Source: Epiperipatus broadwayi (lineage: Eukaryota > Onychophora > Udeonychophora > Euonychophora > Peripatidae). From it: a stretch of 64,000 nt of DNA. The position numbers and the translations under genes were made by a program. The stretch's first letter is position 1. Each line of letters starts with the position of its first letter. Positions 14,160 to 24,913 of this stretch are shown here, piece after piece. Below the pieces are notes generated by a model. The model worked only from the letters and a program-made list of their open reading frames with translations, was not told the DNA's origin and did not search any database. The DNA lies in contig JAQFVV010012396.1 of NCBI GenBank assembly GCA_028023455.1, positions 5,002,085-5,066,084 on the forward strand, given 5' to 3'.

Positions 14160-15201
14160 CATTCAAATAGATTTAAAATCCATGGATTATTTAAAAAATT
14201 ACAGACTAAAAAGATAAAAAGTTAATACACTTGAATTTATCTTCATACAAAAATATTGTAAATAAAATATTTATTGCCCTTTATCTATAAGAATTACTCA
14301 AACTTAATTCTAAGTTTTTACTCACATTTGAGACATCAAATATTTTATTTGGATTTTAATAATTATAAGAAGCTAATAAATGCTATTCTCTGATTTTTTT
14401 TAAAAATAGAACTTCATTTTGCCAATATATAATTTGTATTTTTTTTATAATTAATTTTAAATTATATATATATATTGTTCTACTGTAAATAAATTTATAT
14501 TTAATATTTAAATCTGATTACATCTTACTATGCACTTGTTACGTTTATTTATTTGATATTATTTCCTCATGAGCTTTAATTTTTTAGCCATTTTAATAAT
14601 GATAAATTCTTTGCATAGAAATGATGGTTTGATGACTTTGAGCTTGTTTCTAACTTCTTATTTAAATGTTTTGATGAGTGGTATTCACATTATATTATCT
14701 TGATATTGTTACATTTTTATTTGCCATTGTCAAACTCACTCTACTCACAACTTTTACACCATCCACCTCACATAAATACAATAATGATTATTACTAATCA
14801 TTTTCTAAACTAGAGATTATCTCTAGCACAAATATAAACTTTAAACCTCAGTTAAAGATTAATATAACTTGATAATGTGAAGAAATTGTTAGATTTATGG
14901 AAAGTTTACATTCTGTTAAAATATGTTATTAAATCACTCTTGAAAGAATTCCTCTTTGAACTAATAATTATTTTAAATAATTCAGGCTTTATTTTATTAA
15001 TTATCAATGTTTTGTTGATTACCTTTATGAACCAAAATTCCTATTATTTAAATACTTTTCGTAATGTCTGAAAGACAATTAAATTTTTTTTTTAATCTTA
15101 TTCCTATGAGTGTTCACAATTTTCTTTAAATTGTTTATATTTATAAATCTCTTTCCTATCTATCCTTCACTGTCATATAGACAAAATGAGCTGCTATCAC
15201 A

Positions 15202-15247
<46 letters not shown>

Positions 15248-16060
15248 TACAATATATATATATATATATATTGTAAATAATTCAATAAAATATATTCTAC
15301 CAGTGTATATAATTATCAATTATTATGATAACAAATATAGCTTTGTACCAAAAATTTATTATGGTAATAGTTGTTAATGGTCTACATGATCTGGTAAAAT
15401 ATACTTTACAATATATATATATATATGTATTAACAGTCACAAAAAAAAACCCAAATTGAACACTTTATGGTAATCAGAAGTGAGTGAATATATTTCTACC
15501 ATTAATATGCTGTTATGCATTAATAATAGTAGGTTAACCATGCTAAAATTTTTATCGATTTTTATTTGTTTTTGTTCTTATATCGAGTTAATATTTCTAT
15601 TTTATAAATACTGAGTTAATATTCTGCCCTATTCAATATAATTACATGTATCTTTTTTTTAGGTTTTCCCCAAGTGTGAGAACAAATAGAACACTGCCTA
15701 AGAAAGAAATTTTTATACGTTGCAAACTTATATGACAGAAGAAATGAAATACATTCTACTAATAATATAATTACTGTTTTTTTATTTTTAAAGACGTTTT
15801 TTTATTTCTAGCAATAATTTTGTTATTTGCAAATGTACTTTCAATAAAAAGTTTGGTAAAAAATAATTTGCTGTTGTTTTTTTTATTGTATTATTTAAAC
15901 GCAACTTAAAAAATAAAATGTACAATTAAGGATATTATGAAACAAAGGTTTCTACAAGTATAAAATAAATTAAATCCCTTTTTCTTTAAATCTATTTGAT
16001 TGAAATACCTGCACAAAATGTCCTCATTTATGCACACAAACATATACATATATAGTCATA
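14160..16060. other. AT-rich DNA with TA microsatellites
   Basis: Contains (TA)n at 15203-15243 and a palindrome at about 15242-15281, in which ATTATTTACAATA runs into (TA)n and then its complement. A shorter (AT)n lies near 15413-15427. The open frames at 14877-15071 and 15186-15377 have low-complexity compositions and are not believed. Confidence 0.6.
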
Positions 16061-16067
16061 TCTTATA

Positions 16068-16245
16068 TTATATAATGAGCGTTAATAGCTCTTAACAAGC
16101 TTTTCTGAAAATCCTTATCCCCAGACCGTTTTCTAGATACTGGTTGTTGTCAGTGAGGCACTAGGATATTCAGACATTAGATTAAAAATACTAGCTCAAT
16201 ACCAGAATTTATCTAATAGTTAACTATTAAGACAGCTGTGTGTCC
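16068..16245 (+). repeat. dispersed repeat R3, copy a
   Basis: Matches the reverse complement of 53790-53958. Shared blocks are TTATATAATGAGC, AATAGCTCTTAACAA, CCAGAC(C/T)G followed by TTTT, GTTGTCAGTGAGG and TAATAGTTAACTATTAAG. It is half of the foldback unit seen whole at 53593-53958. Confidence 0.7.
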
Positions 16246-16344
16246 TCAAATGTAACTATCTAACTTAAATAGTCATATGGGATTGAATTAAGTTCAGATA
16301 CATCATATATTTATAGCTTTAGCAATATGAAATCACCAAAACTT

Positions 16345-16492
16345 CAAGAGCAAAACTATAATTGCAAGGAAATCAAGTTATACATCATGTGACTTAATAA
16401 GTTTCTACTACAAATGTTATACAATGAGTGTTAATAGCTCATAACAAGCGTTTTCTGAATATCCCTATTTCCAGACTGTTTTCTAGCTGCCG
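16345..16492 (+). repeat. dispersed repeat R3, copy b
   Basis: Matches 53593-53745 in the same orientation. Shared landmarks are TATAATTGCAAGGAAATCAA, CATGTGA, ATAATGA(G/A), TAACAAGC and CAGTTTTCTAGCTG-like blocks. It lies just after copy a, so two fragments of one family sit in tandem. Confidence 0.7.
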
Positions 16493-16499
16493 ACTGTGA

Positions 16500-17128
16500 T
16501 GCAATTATAGTCATACCTATAACATGCACACATTCATATCAAAAGGAATAAAATAGGTGCATTATGAGATGTTACTATTTATCTTTATACCTCAATACTT
16601 AATAACTATGATCCTGCTCCAAATACATATATATTAAATAATAATCAAATAATATTTTTATATATCACCTGTCAAAAATACTCATCAAAGTTTTTCTTAG
16701 CATAAATAATTGTTGTTTTTTTCAGAGTGAGGAAGCATTTTTAGTGTAAATACGTTACCTTCTAGTATAAGTATGTTGATGAGAAATAACATTGGACAAT
16801 TTTGTTCTTTTTTTTTCTCTAATATTCAATAATATGGTCAGATTTACAAAGCATTTGTAAAAAAAAAAGAAATGTATAATAATATTATTATTAAAAACGT
16901 GTTTATTTTTTAAAATAGATATTTTATTGTGATTACAGCTTTTGGATAGTGATAGATGTGTATACAATTAAGCTCAATGTCCACGGATCTAACCATATTA
17001 TGCATTTAAGGCAATAGACAGAGATGAATAGATTCTATCAGACATAAAGAGTCACTTCTTTGGTCCTAGATTTTTAAACCTCCATATCTTCTGATGATAA
17101 ATGGTTTTAAAAGATACGTTGAAAAATC
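16500..17128. other. AT-rich non-coding DNA
   Basis: Nothing recognisable seen. The minus open frame at 16755-16967 is low-complexity. Confidence 0.55.
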
Positions 17129-17141
17129 TAACATTATATTT

Positions 17142-17239
17142 ATCATGAGTCATAGCATCAGCCGGGAAGTGAACCCACTAACCCGGGACAACTGCTTATA
17201 AAGCAGATGTCACTGATCTCTTGACCATCAATGCTTGAC
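17142..17239 (-). mobile_element. ~98-bp tRNA-like retroposon with 12-bp target duplication
   Basis: On the minus strand the element begins GTCAAGCATTGATGG and ends near GACTCATGAT. It is flanked on both sides by the identical 12-mer AACATTATATTT (17130-17141 and 17240-17251, plus strand). The inside folds like a tRNA: a 7-bp acceptor region with one mismatch, and a D stem of GTCA with TGAC. The anticodon stem is CTGC with GCAG around TTTATAA, and the T-arm B box is GGTTCACTTCC. Five bases outside the acceptor (GTCAA) also pair, four of five, with the 3' end. The sister copy is at 56406-56493. It has no long 3' body, unlike ordinary SINEs. Confidence 0.75.
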
Positions 17240-17251
17240 AACATTATATTT

Positions 17252-19110
17252 CTGTTCCTGATTTTTTATATCCCTTCACTTTTATTAAAAGAATAACTAA
17301 ATAATACAAGTTAATTTAATCTGCCACTTCATGAAATGTTTTTCAAATACAATTTTTTTTTTTATTATTAAACAAAAAAACAAAATAGGTCTGATAATCT
17401 ACCAATTAACACATATATCTTTCAACGTTTTATTTATCAATAATTTATTAAATTTTCCTTTTATTATTTTACCATTTTGTTATTATTTTCTTTTATTATT
17501 TTGTTTATTGTTTTTATTAACTGTTTATTTTATTTGCAAACTGCAATCATTATTATTAGTATTTCTTAATGTTTTATTATTATTGATTTAAATATTTTTT
17601 AACTTTACATGCATCACTGGATAACTTCATCTCAATATACACAGGGCCATTCAAATTGACTACCAATTGCTTCTAAGCACTATCTTATTTAGTTTGAATA
17701 TGACCTTTGAATAAAATAATGTGTCTAATCTTTTTAATTGTTGATTATGAATATTCACTTTTCTTTGATACATTTAAATCAACTTCCAATACCTTATGAT
17801 AAACTAGAGTTCTATCAGGATTTTTGAAATTAAATTATTCTGTAACTGGCCACTGGAAGATAGAATACTTTTTTATATTAGAACAGTATGTATTCTCTTT
17901 TTTTTAATAATTTACAAACTACAATATATCAATTTGAAATAAATATATATTAGAAATAAATAAAATTGTAATAAATTTCTTATGAGTTAACTTCTGGCAT
18001 GTTTTAGCAAATATATAAATCGCAATTTTCAATATATAAATAAATAAAAGTTATAGTAAGCTTACAGCATGAATGTGTAAAAAGCAAGATGTTGTTTTTA
18101 TTTATTTGTTTGTAAATTAAAAATTGTATAGTTAATTCTAGTGTTTTATTTTATTACATATATGATATATTTCCTTTAAAAACAATAGCAATAGTATTTT
18201 GAAACTATGAACAGGAAAAAGTTTATAAAATAAATTAAATTATTATTTTTATTAATTAAATATGTTGCTTTATTTTTTAATTTATAATGTAAATTTTATT
18301 TTGTATATATTATCTTTTTGTTTTTAAAAAGAAGTAGCAACATTTTTTTGACATCATTTTTCTGTATGTCTCATTATTATATAACATGTTTTTGTTAAAT
18401 TCTAAATAAATAAATAATTGTTCAAAATAATAAAAAAATTTATAACATTCTGTAAAAACGTGTTTTAAAAGCCAATTTTTTTATCAAAACAAAAATTGCC
18501 TTTGATGCTAATTACACAGTTCATTTGTAATATGAATGAAGATACTTTTTAAATAATATATTACATAGATATTATTAAAAAAATTCATTTAAATTTAAAA
18601 ACAAATATTTTCAATATACTATATATAACTGAATTCATTTCAAAATGTCATTGATATACTATATATCTAACTTGTATTTTAATAGCACACTGCAACTATA
18701 TATATACAGTGAAAAAAAATCTATTATTTAATGAAAAAATATGCACATATTAATTATAATGAAAGTTATTTTAATATATACAGAAAAAGTAAATATTTCA
18801 TTTACTATTGAACTAAAATAATTTTCAATAAAGAAAAGTAATTTTATATAGAATTATTAAAATTTCACAATAAAGTTTTACATATCAAGAACAATGGAGA
18901 TAAAGAACTTTAAAAAATAATAAAAATAATTATACACTGCTATAAATGAATATTTATTTTCCCAAAAATTCTTATTTTTTAATAGTTATTAAAATTTTCA
19001 TAAATTTTATTGTTTACATACATACATTTATATCTATAGTTTGTTTATGTATATATGTATTGTATTGCCATTTATTAAAATACCTGTTAAAGAATGACAC
19101 ATATAATAAA
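17252..19110. other. AT-rich non-coding DNA
   Basis: Nothing recognisable seen. The open frame at 17331-17591 is a leucine/phenylalanine-rich reading of poly-T-rich DNA. Confidence 0.55.
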
Positions 19111-19114
19111 AGAA

Positions 19115-19190
19115 TAATTTAAAGGAGTAATGGTAGCACATTAATTACCATATCTGTCATTTGAATTTGAATCCAGGCTATATAAACATG
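19115..19190 (+). repeat. degenerate tRNA-like SINE head
   Basis: Has an A-box-like TAATGGTAGCACA followed about 30 bases later by a B-box-like TTTGAATCC. The order and spacing fit a tRNA-derived Pol III promoter. A similar arrangement lies at 49605-49665. Decay is heavy, so the anticodon cannot be assigned. Confidence 0.35.
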
Positions 19191-19194
19191 AACT

Positions 19195-20585
19195 TTTTTA
19201 CAGCAGGCATGGAATTTTTTTTTGGTCCATATTATATAATAGTTTTTTTTTATTAAATTACAAATGCTTATGCAATTGATCAAAACAATGTAAAATTTTA
19301 TAACATTATAAAAAAAATTATTTTTAAGGCAATTTTTTTATCAAAACCAGATAATTATTTAATATAAATTAGTAAATAGATGTCTATCTAGAAGCAAATT
19401 CAAACACATAATGTATGGTAAGTGACAAACCTGGTCAGCACTGTCTTTTTTCACTGTTATAAGTTATTGGAAAAGAAGGCTTTGGTAGTGAGTATTGTTT
19501 TACTTTTATCTTTACATAATAGATATTAATTTTATATATAATTATTAGGAACAAATTCTATTATAACTATTATTTTTAAAAAATAATTATAGTAATATGC
19601 TTAAACTACTATTTACTTTTTTTAATTTTTCAAGTTATAAATGCTTGAATATAAGCTAAAATTATTATATAAGTATATTGCAATACTAAAATTTTACTAA
19701 TATATTTGATTTAATGAACTCATTTTTCACCTGCAAATACTGTCACTTATGGCTTTTTGTTCACTTTCTTGCAGCTACTTCTAATGCTATTCTGATTATT
19801 CATTTAATTGACAGTAGATACTAGAACTAAAGTAACTATTGTTGTATTAATTCAAAAAAACTCTGAAGATGTCAGAATTCCACAGAAAGTGTTGTAAAAT
19901 GCTTCTATCACAAATCTTCAGACAATTACAATTGAGCTGATAATGCCCCTGATTGATAGATTTTTTAACTTATTCATTGCTGATTAATTTTATTGGCCAA
20001 GTGAGGTAAAACTCTAAACTTCTAATTGGTCAACTCACAAACTCAAGTGTCAAAATATATTCATCTTTTAATATTATATTCACTTTAGTTTCCTTTGTAA
20101 AAAGTATATTAATAATTTGTCAAGTTAGGAAAGTGAACAAAGGTTTTTTCAAAAATAAATTTTTATTTATAATTATAAAATTATTCCAGAGTGGCAAATC
20201 TTAAAACTAACATTAGTAACCAACTAAAAAGTGTTGCTGACATTGTTGTGACATCAGTGGTTTTTTTTTTGTCAATTTTACGGTGCTGAAAAATAAATAA
20301 TTTTTGCTAAACTCTTAACTATTTTTCTACAATAATTTTATTTTTAGCAGATTTTATCAAAATAATTTATAATTTGTCAAAAAATACTTTTAAAATGGTC
20401 TAAAACATTCATTTATCATTTTTGAAATGAAACAAAAAGAAATCGTAACACTTCAGTTATTGACAACCATTTTATTTGTTGTCAAAATGTAACAGCCAAT
20501 AAGATTCAAGAAGAGACCACCTACTTCTTTTGTTAGACCTTTAATGACAATTTTATTGATTTTTTTACTTGTAAAATAATTCAAG
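19195..20585. other. AT-rich non-coding DNA upstream of a LINE fragment
   Basis: Nothing recognisable seen up to the truncated 5' end of the LINE. Confidence 0.5.
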
Positions 20586-20610
20586 AGAGGGCAGCATCAG
20601 TTTTATATAA

Positions 20611-21111
20611 AGTTTTCTCGTATATGGTAAAGTTGTAAAATGGATGGAAGGGAATAATGTAGTGGGTGAAATGCAAGGAGGTTTTAGATTAGATAGGCGT
20701 ATAGGAGATAGTTTATTTGTAGTTACACAACTTATGGATATGAGTAGGAATGCAGATAAACAGTTATATATGAGTTTTATAGATATAGAGAAGGCATATG
20801 ATAGAGTAAATAGAAATAGATTATGGATAAGTTTAGCAAATTTGGGAATGGATGAAGCTTTAATAGATATTATTAAGAAATTATATGAAAATAATTATTA
20901 TATATATCAATTAGAGAATATAGAATCAATTAAAGTTAAAAATGGTGTGGGACTAAGGCAAGGATGCCCTATGTCACCTATTTTGTTTGTGTTGTATTTG
21001 AGTGAAATGGAAAGAGCAATAGAAAGATTAGGAAGAGGGATAGAGATACCATTAATAGGTAGTAAGAGAGTATATATTTTGTCAGGTCTTTTTTTTTGCA
21101 GATGATATATT
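20611..21111 (+). pseudogene. LINE reverse transcriptase, fingers and palm (frame 1 part)
   Basis: The frame is open from the stop at 20608-20610, and the first methionine is at 20644. In order it shows a GKV..W segment, GGFR (motif 2a type) and FIDIEKAYD with the motif A catalytic aspartate. GLRQGCPMSPILF (motif B) follows. It then reaches a run of nine T at about 21089-21097 and terminates as CR-stop just where the FADD motif should follow. Reading with eight T would continue in frame into FADD. This single-base difference is therefore an insertion in a homopolymer, either a real mutation or a sequencing error. There is no upstream endonuclease, so the fragment cannot be an autonomous enzyme. 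Confidence 0.9.
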
Positions 21112-22054
21112 TTTGTGTGCAGAAAAAAGAGAAGATATGGAAGTTATGTTGAGGACATGTGCAAGGGTGGGTAAAGAGATGGGGATTAAATTTAGTGAAG
21201 AAAAATCAAATATAATGATGGTTAATACTGAGGAAAGAGAAGATGTAGAATTTTTATTGGGAGATATTAAGTTAAGTGTGGTGAATAGATATAGTTATTT
21301 GGGAATTATTTTAAGTAATCAGAAAAATTATTTGGATGAATGGGAGAAAAAATTGATAAATGAAGCAAAGAAAAGAAAGGGATTGATAAAGAAATTAACA
21401 GTTTTTTCATATAATAAATATGATGTAGCTAGAATTATATGGAAAGGAGTTGCAGTAGCAGGGTTAACATATGGAAATGATGCATTATATGTTAGTAAAA
21501 AGATATTAGATTATTTAGAAAAAGCTCAAAGGGAAGTAGGAAGACATGCATTGGATGCAGAAGTATGGACAGCAAGGGAGGCAATTCAAGGAGAAATGGG
21601 ATGGTCAAGTTTTCATATGAGAGATGCAAAAAGTAAAATGAAAATGTTTGGTAGATTGCAGTTTATGGATAATAAAAGAATAGCTAAAATAGTATTTAAT
21701 TGGGTTATGAGTAAAGTGCAGGTAACAAGATGGGTGAGAAAGGTAATGCACTATGCAAAAGATTTGGATAAAGAATTTATATCAGTATATTTGTACAAAA
21801 GATGGGATGATTGTGTTAAGAGGATTATTGAGTGTTATAGTAGTAAGGAATGGGATAAAAGAATAAATTTATTAATAAAGACTAGGGAGTTAGAGAGATG
21901 GAGAAATAGTATGGAGAGTAAAAAGAGTTTAAATATATATAGAAATAAACAGAATATTAGGTGTGAGTTAATATATGATAATAGTAAGGAAAGTAGTTTA
22001 TTGTTTAAGGCTCGAACGGGATCTTTAGCTACAAAAGAATATACATGTAAATGA
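21092..22054 (+). pseudogene. LINE reverse transcriptase, palm and thumb (frame 2 part)
   Basis: Begins with FADD, the two catalytic aspartates of motif C, at about 21098-21109, in the frame one base over from the preceding segment. It continues with GIKFSEEKSN (motif D), YSYLGI (motif E) and a thumb region containing LTYG and MGWSSFHMR. The internal ATG at 21113 lies inside the palm and is not a natural start. The frame closes at 22052-22054, where a second shift moves the remaining C terminus back to frame 1. Lysine- and glutamate-rich AT-biased codon use matches the rest of the element. Confidence 0.88.
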
Positions 22055-22320
22055 AAAATATGGGTGATTTATTTTGTAAATTATGTAAGGAAGGAATTGA
22101 AAATATTAGGCATTTGTTAATTGAATGTAAATGTTTGAAAACAGAAAGGGTACATATAATGAAGTTGTGGAAAAATAAATATGAAAAGAGTGATTATATA
22201 GAAAGTGAATTATTGGTTTTTATGCTGGGTTTGGGAAAAGATAAGGGGGATTTAGATATAAAGATTATAGAGTTGACAAAAATTATGTTGTGGAAATGGG
22301 ATAGAGCAGATTATGGGTAA
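22051..22320 (+). pseudogene. LINE C-terminal zinc-knuckle segment (frame 1 part)
   Basis: Encodes a CxxC...H....C cluster (CKLCKEG then HLLIEC), the Cys/His motif found near the C terminus of several non-LTR clades, where it is thought to bind nucleic acid. The segment overlaps the previous frame by ATGA and ends at the TAA 22318-22320. It is the true C terminus of the element displaced by an indel at about 22036-22054, not a separate gene. The 3' untranslated region and ATCAC tail follow directly. Confidence 0.85.
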
Positions 22321-22639
22321 ATTTAGAGTGGGGAATGTAAAAGAAAGTGGCTAACAGGTTTATCTGGGCATAATTGCTGAGATATTCTTGACTTCATTTA
22401 AGGAGAAGCCATAATACATCACATCACATCACATAACCTTTAAAAAAAGTGCAAAATCGTAATTTTAATGTTAAAAATAAGGAAAATACACTATTAAAAG
22501 CGGAATCTCGAGTTAACTCGAACTTAGTCATCAACCTGTTAAGAAAGAAATTGCAAGACTGCTTGTAAACTCCTTATCTATTGTTGTTAGCAATGAGAAA
22601 AAGATTCTATATTTTTTGGTAGATTATTTAAATATTTTT

Positions 22640-23042
22640 TAATGTAGGGAAGAGAATAAACCTTCAGTCAGATGATTTTATAATTTACATGCACTCACCT
22701 GTAAGTATCAGTTTAAAATGTATAAGTGAACCACTTATACTTAGAGATTATCAATGTATAAGCCAAGATTTGCTCATGGTGCTGGAATCAGGGTTTTAAT
22801 CTATTCTGTGACTGATATATAACTTGACAAATGAATTGTACAAATTTATATATCAGGCACACAATAGATTAAAGATTTGATTCCAGCACAGTGAGCAAAG
22901 GTTGGATTACATATTGATAAACCCTAAGTATAAGTGTCCACTTATGCTTTTCAAACTGATGCTCATGGATGAGTATGCATAAATTTGTAAAAGTGCATGA
23001 CCAAAGATTTATTCCATTCTCTATATTACATATGTAGTCAAG
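22640..23042. mobile_element. ~400-bp foldback element
   Basis: Left arm 22640-22812 and right arm 22855-23042 are diverged inverted copies. Paired blocks include ACTTATACTTAG with CTAAGTATAAGT, GTGCTGGAATCA with TGATTCCAGCAC, TTAATCTATT with AATAGATTAA and AGAGAATAAA with the TTTATTCCATTCTCT side. The loop (about 42 bases) is itself partly self-complementary (CTGATATATAA with TTATATATCAG-like ends). It starts about 200 bases after the LINE tail. No coding capacity, so a MITE-like hairpin element is the best reading. Confidence 0.8.
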
Positions 23043-23044
23043 TG

Positions 23045-24526
23045 CTACATAAATACACTATTTATTACATTAAATATTTATTATTATTTTTATAAAATAT
23101 TTGTATAGTAATTATTTAAAAAGAAATATTCTTATAATTAGATTTTATTTTAACATGTTTTATTTAAAAAAAAATACATGGTAAAAATGAGACTACAATC
23201 AGTAATGTTCTTCCAAATACTGTAATACAAAATGCTTATGATATTTTAATAATTGTAAATGCAATTTTAAATTTTAGAACAGAATTTCATAGTGTTATGA
23301 TGACTTAACAATAGTTTATTCAGGTTTTTCAACATGAAGTTCAATTAATCAAGATTTCATTAATTTATGTTTTTTATCAACATTGCAGTAATCATCCAGT
23401 AAGAAAATATTTGCTATTATTTCAGTTTTATCAATATTTATAAAGTTCAGATATGTTTTTATGATGTTTTTTCATTTGTAAAGTTATATTTTTGATAAAT
23501 CAAGTACAATTTATCAATTTATAATAAATAAAAAAGGTGTTAATATTAAGTACATACTTCTGTTTTTAAGATGATGTTAATGTATGAGTGCAAGTAGATT
23601 CATAAAGCACATAATCAGAGGGATGTTATTTTTTATAGTATTACAAATGTAGGCTGTAATATATAAATAAGAGAGTTTTATTAAAAATAAAGGTTTTAAT
23701 ATCAAAATAAAATTTTGAGACTATAATTCAAATTACCATTAGAAAATAATGCAAAATATGTTGAAATATGGAAGAATAAATGATTACTTTAATTAATATT
23801 AATTTGATATGACTGATAGCACTGAAAATTATAACAATAGAAAGATTCATCGATTTATATAAGAAAATATAAACATATACTTATATATTTAAATGATTTC
23901 ATAAGCAATGTTTAGCAATCCAAAAAATTAGTATAAACTTTGATATGATGCTAAAATAACTAGCCAATAAGTCCATCAATCACAATTGTTTCATGGCTCA
24001 TATAAATGTTAGCTGGCACTTGAGTTAACTAGATAACTAATTAGTGGTTTTCCAATATAATGAAAAAAGTCTATTCAAACAAATGCCAGTCTCAATATTA
24101 CATGAATTTTAAATGTAAAATAATCATGATGCACTGCAATGCTACTCAACATTTTAATGTCATGGCAGATTTGAAATCAACTACAAATTATAATGTTTTC
24201 AATAATCCAGTATTTTTAATCCATTACTAAACTGTAAGTTTATATAAATAAAACTATATATATATATATATTTTCAAAGCCATAGTTATTCTATTTTAGG
24301 ATAAATATTATAATAGTTTTTATAACATACATTGTTACTCATACAAATTGCAATATTTAAAAATAAATAAATATGGATGTGTATTCAGTTTTGTCGAAAA
24401 TCTGCTAAAAAATTTGCAATATTATTTTTAAAATTGGCACATCTTAAATTTTTTTCCCATAAAAGCTATCAGTATTAAAGTTAATAAAGCAACTCAATAT
24501 TAAGCCAAAATAATAAACTAAAATCT

Positions 24527-24530
<4 letters not shown>
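23045..24530. other. AT-rich non-coding DNA
   Basis: A stretch of about 55 bases at 23466-23520 (TTTTTCATTTGTAAA and following) resembles 45493-45545. Otherwise nothing recognisable. Confidence 0.5.
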
Positions 24531-24570
<40 letters not shown>

Positions 24571-24575
24571 AGATT

Positions 24576-24619
<44 letters not shown>
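24531..24619. repeat. (AT)n microsatellite at RTE copy A 5' end
   Basis: Two long AT-dinucleotide runs (about 24531-24568 and 24578-24620) are separated by ACAAGATTATACA-like sequence. The RTE element starts immediately after. An (AT)n run also follows its 3' end, so the element appears to have inserted into an AT microsatellite and the target duplication cannot be defined. Confidence 0.9.
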
Positions 24620-24620
<1 letters not shown>

Positions 24621-24624
<4 letters not shown>

Positions 24625-24913
24625 TGCAGAAAAGAGTTTGCTATTAACTGAAAGGAGACCCTTTGATTCCTCTTGGAGGCCTTAAAGGAATCGAGCAGGG
24701 CAAATTCCTAATGTCCACTCCATACGTTCTTGTCGTTGCAGCTGTTATCACTATATGTTTATTCATATAGTATACGAACATGAATGGGCTGCTCACCAAC
24801 ACGCATTAGCCAGCGTGGTGAGTTTATTGGCTTTTTACCTCTGAGTTTAAGATCAAGAAACACCATGGTCTTTCTTCTCAGTGCCTGATAAGGCAGAATG
24901 AATGTTTGTGTAA
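24621..24913 (+). promoter_or_regulatory. RTE copy A 5' untranslated region (presumed internal promoter)
   Basis: About 290 bases precede the ORF and are conserved at nearly every position in copy B. LINEs carry their promoter here, so the role is assigned by position. A hairpin can form at about 24667-24703 (TGATTCCT with AGGAATCG around CTTGGAGGCCTTAA). Copy B has a C in place of T in the second strand, which weakens it. A 60-codon antisense frame runs across this region in both copies, but the copies are too similar for that to show selection. Confidence 0.5.

Larger units (their letters stand above)
20590..22436 (+). mobile_element. 5'-truncated LINE (non-LTR retrotransposon), zinc-knuckle type
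   Basis: Carries the reverse transcriptase and C-terminal parts of a non-LTR retrotransposon but no endonuclease, so the 5' half is missing. The coding part is split by two frame changes. A 3' untranslated region of about 90 bases ends in a short ATCAC repeat (about 22411-22433), typical of LINEs that end in a microsatellite tail rather than poly-A. It is clearly a different family from the RTE copies, judged by its motifs and its Cys/His cluster. The clade is not assigned. No target duplication was found. Confidence 0.9.

Noticed and set aside
24621-24740. HDV-like ribozyme at the RTE 5' end
   Set aside because: The start GGCTGCAG has no suitable partner within the expected distance, and the one hairpin found is not kept in copy B. 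A structure search would be needed.
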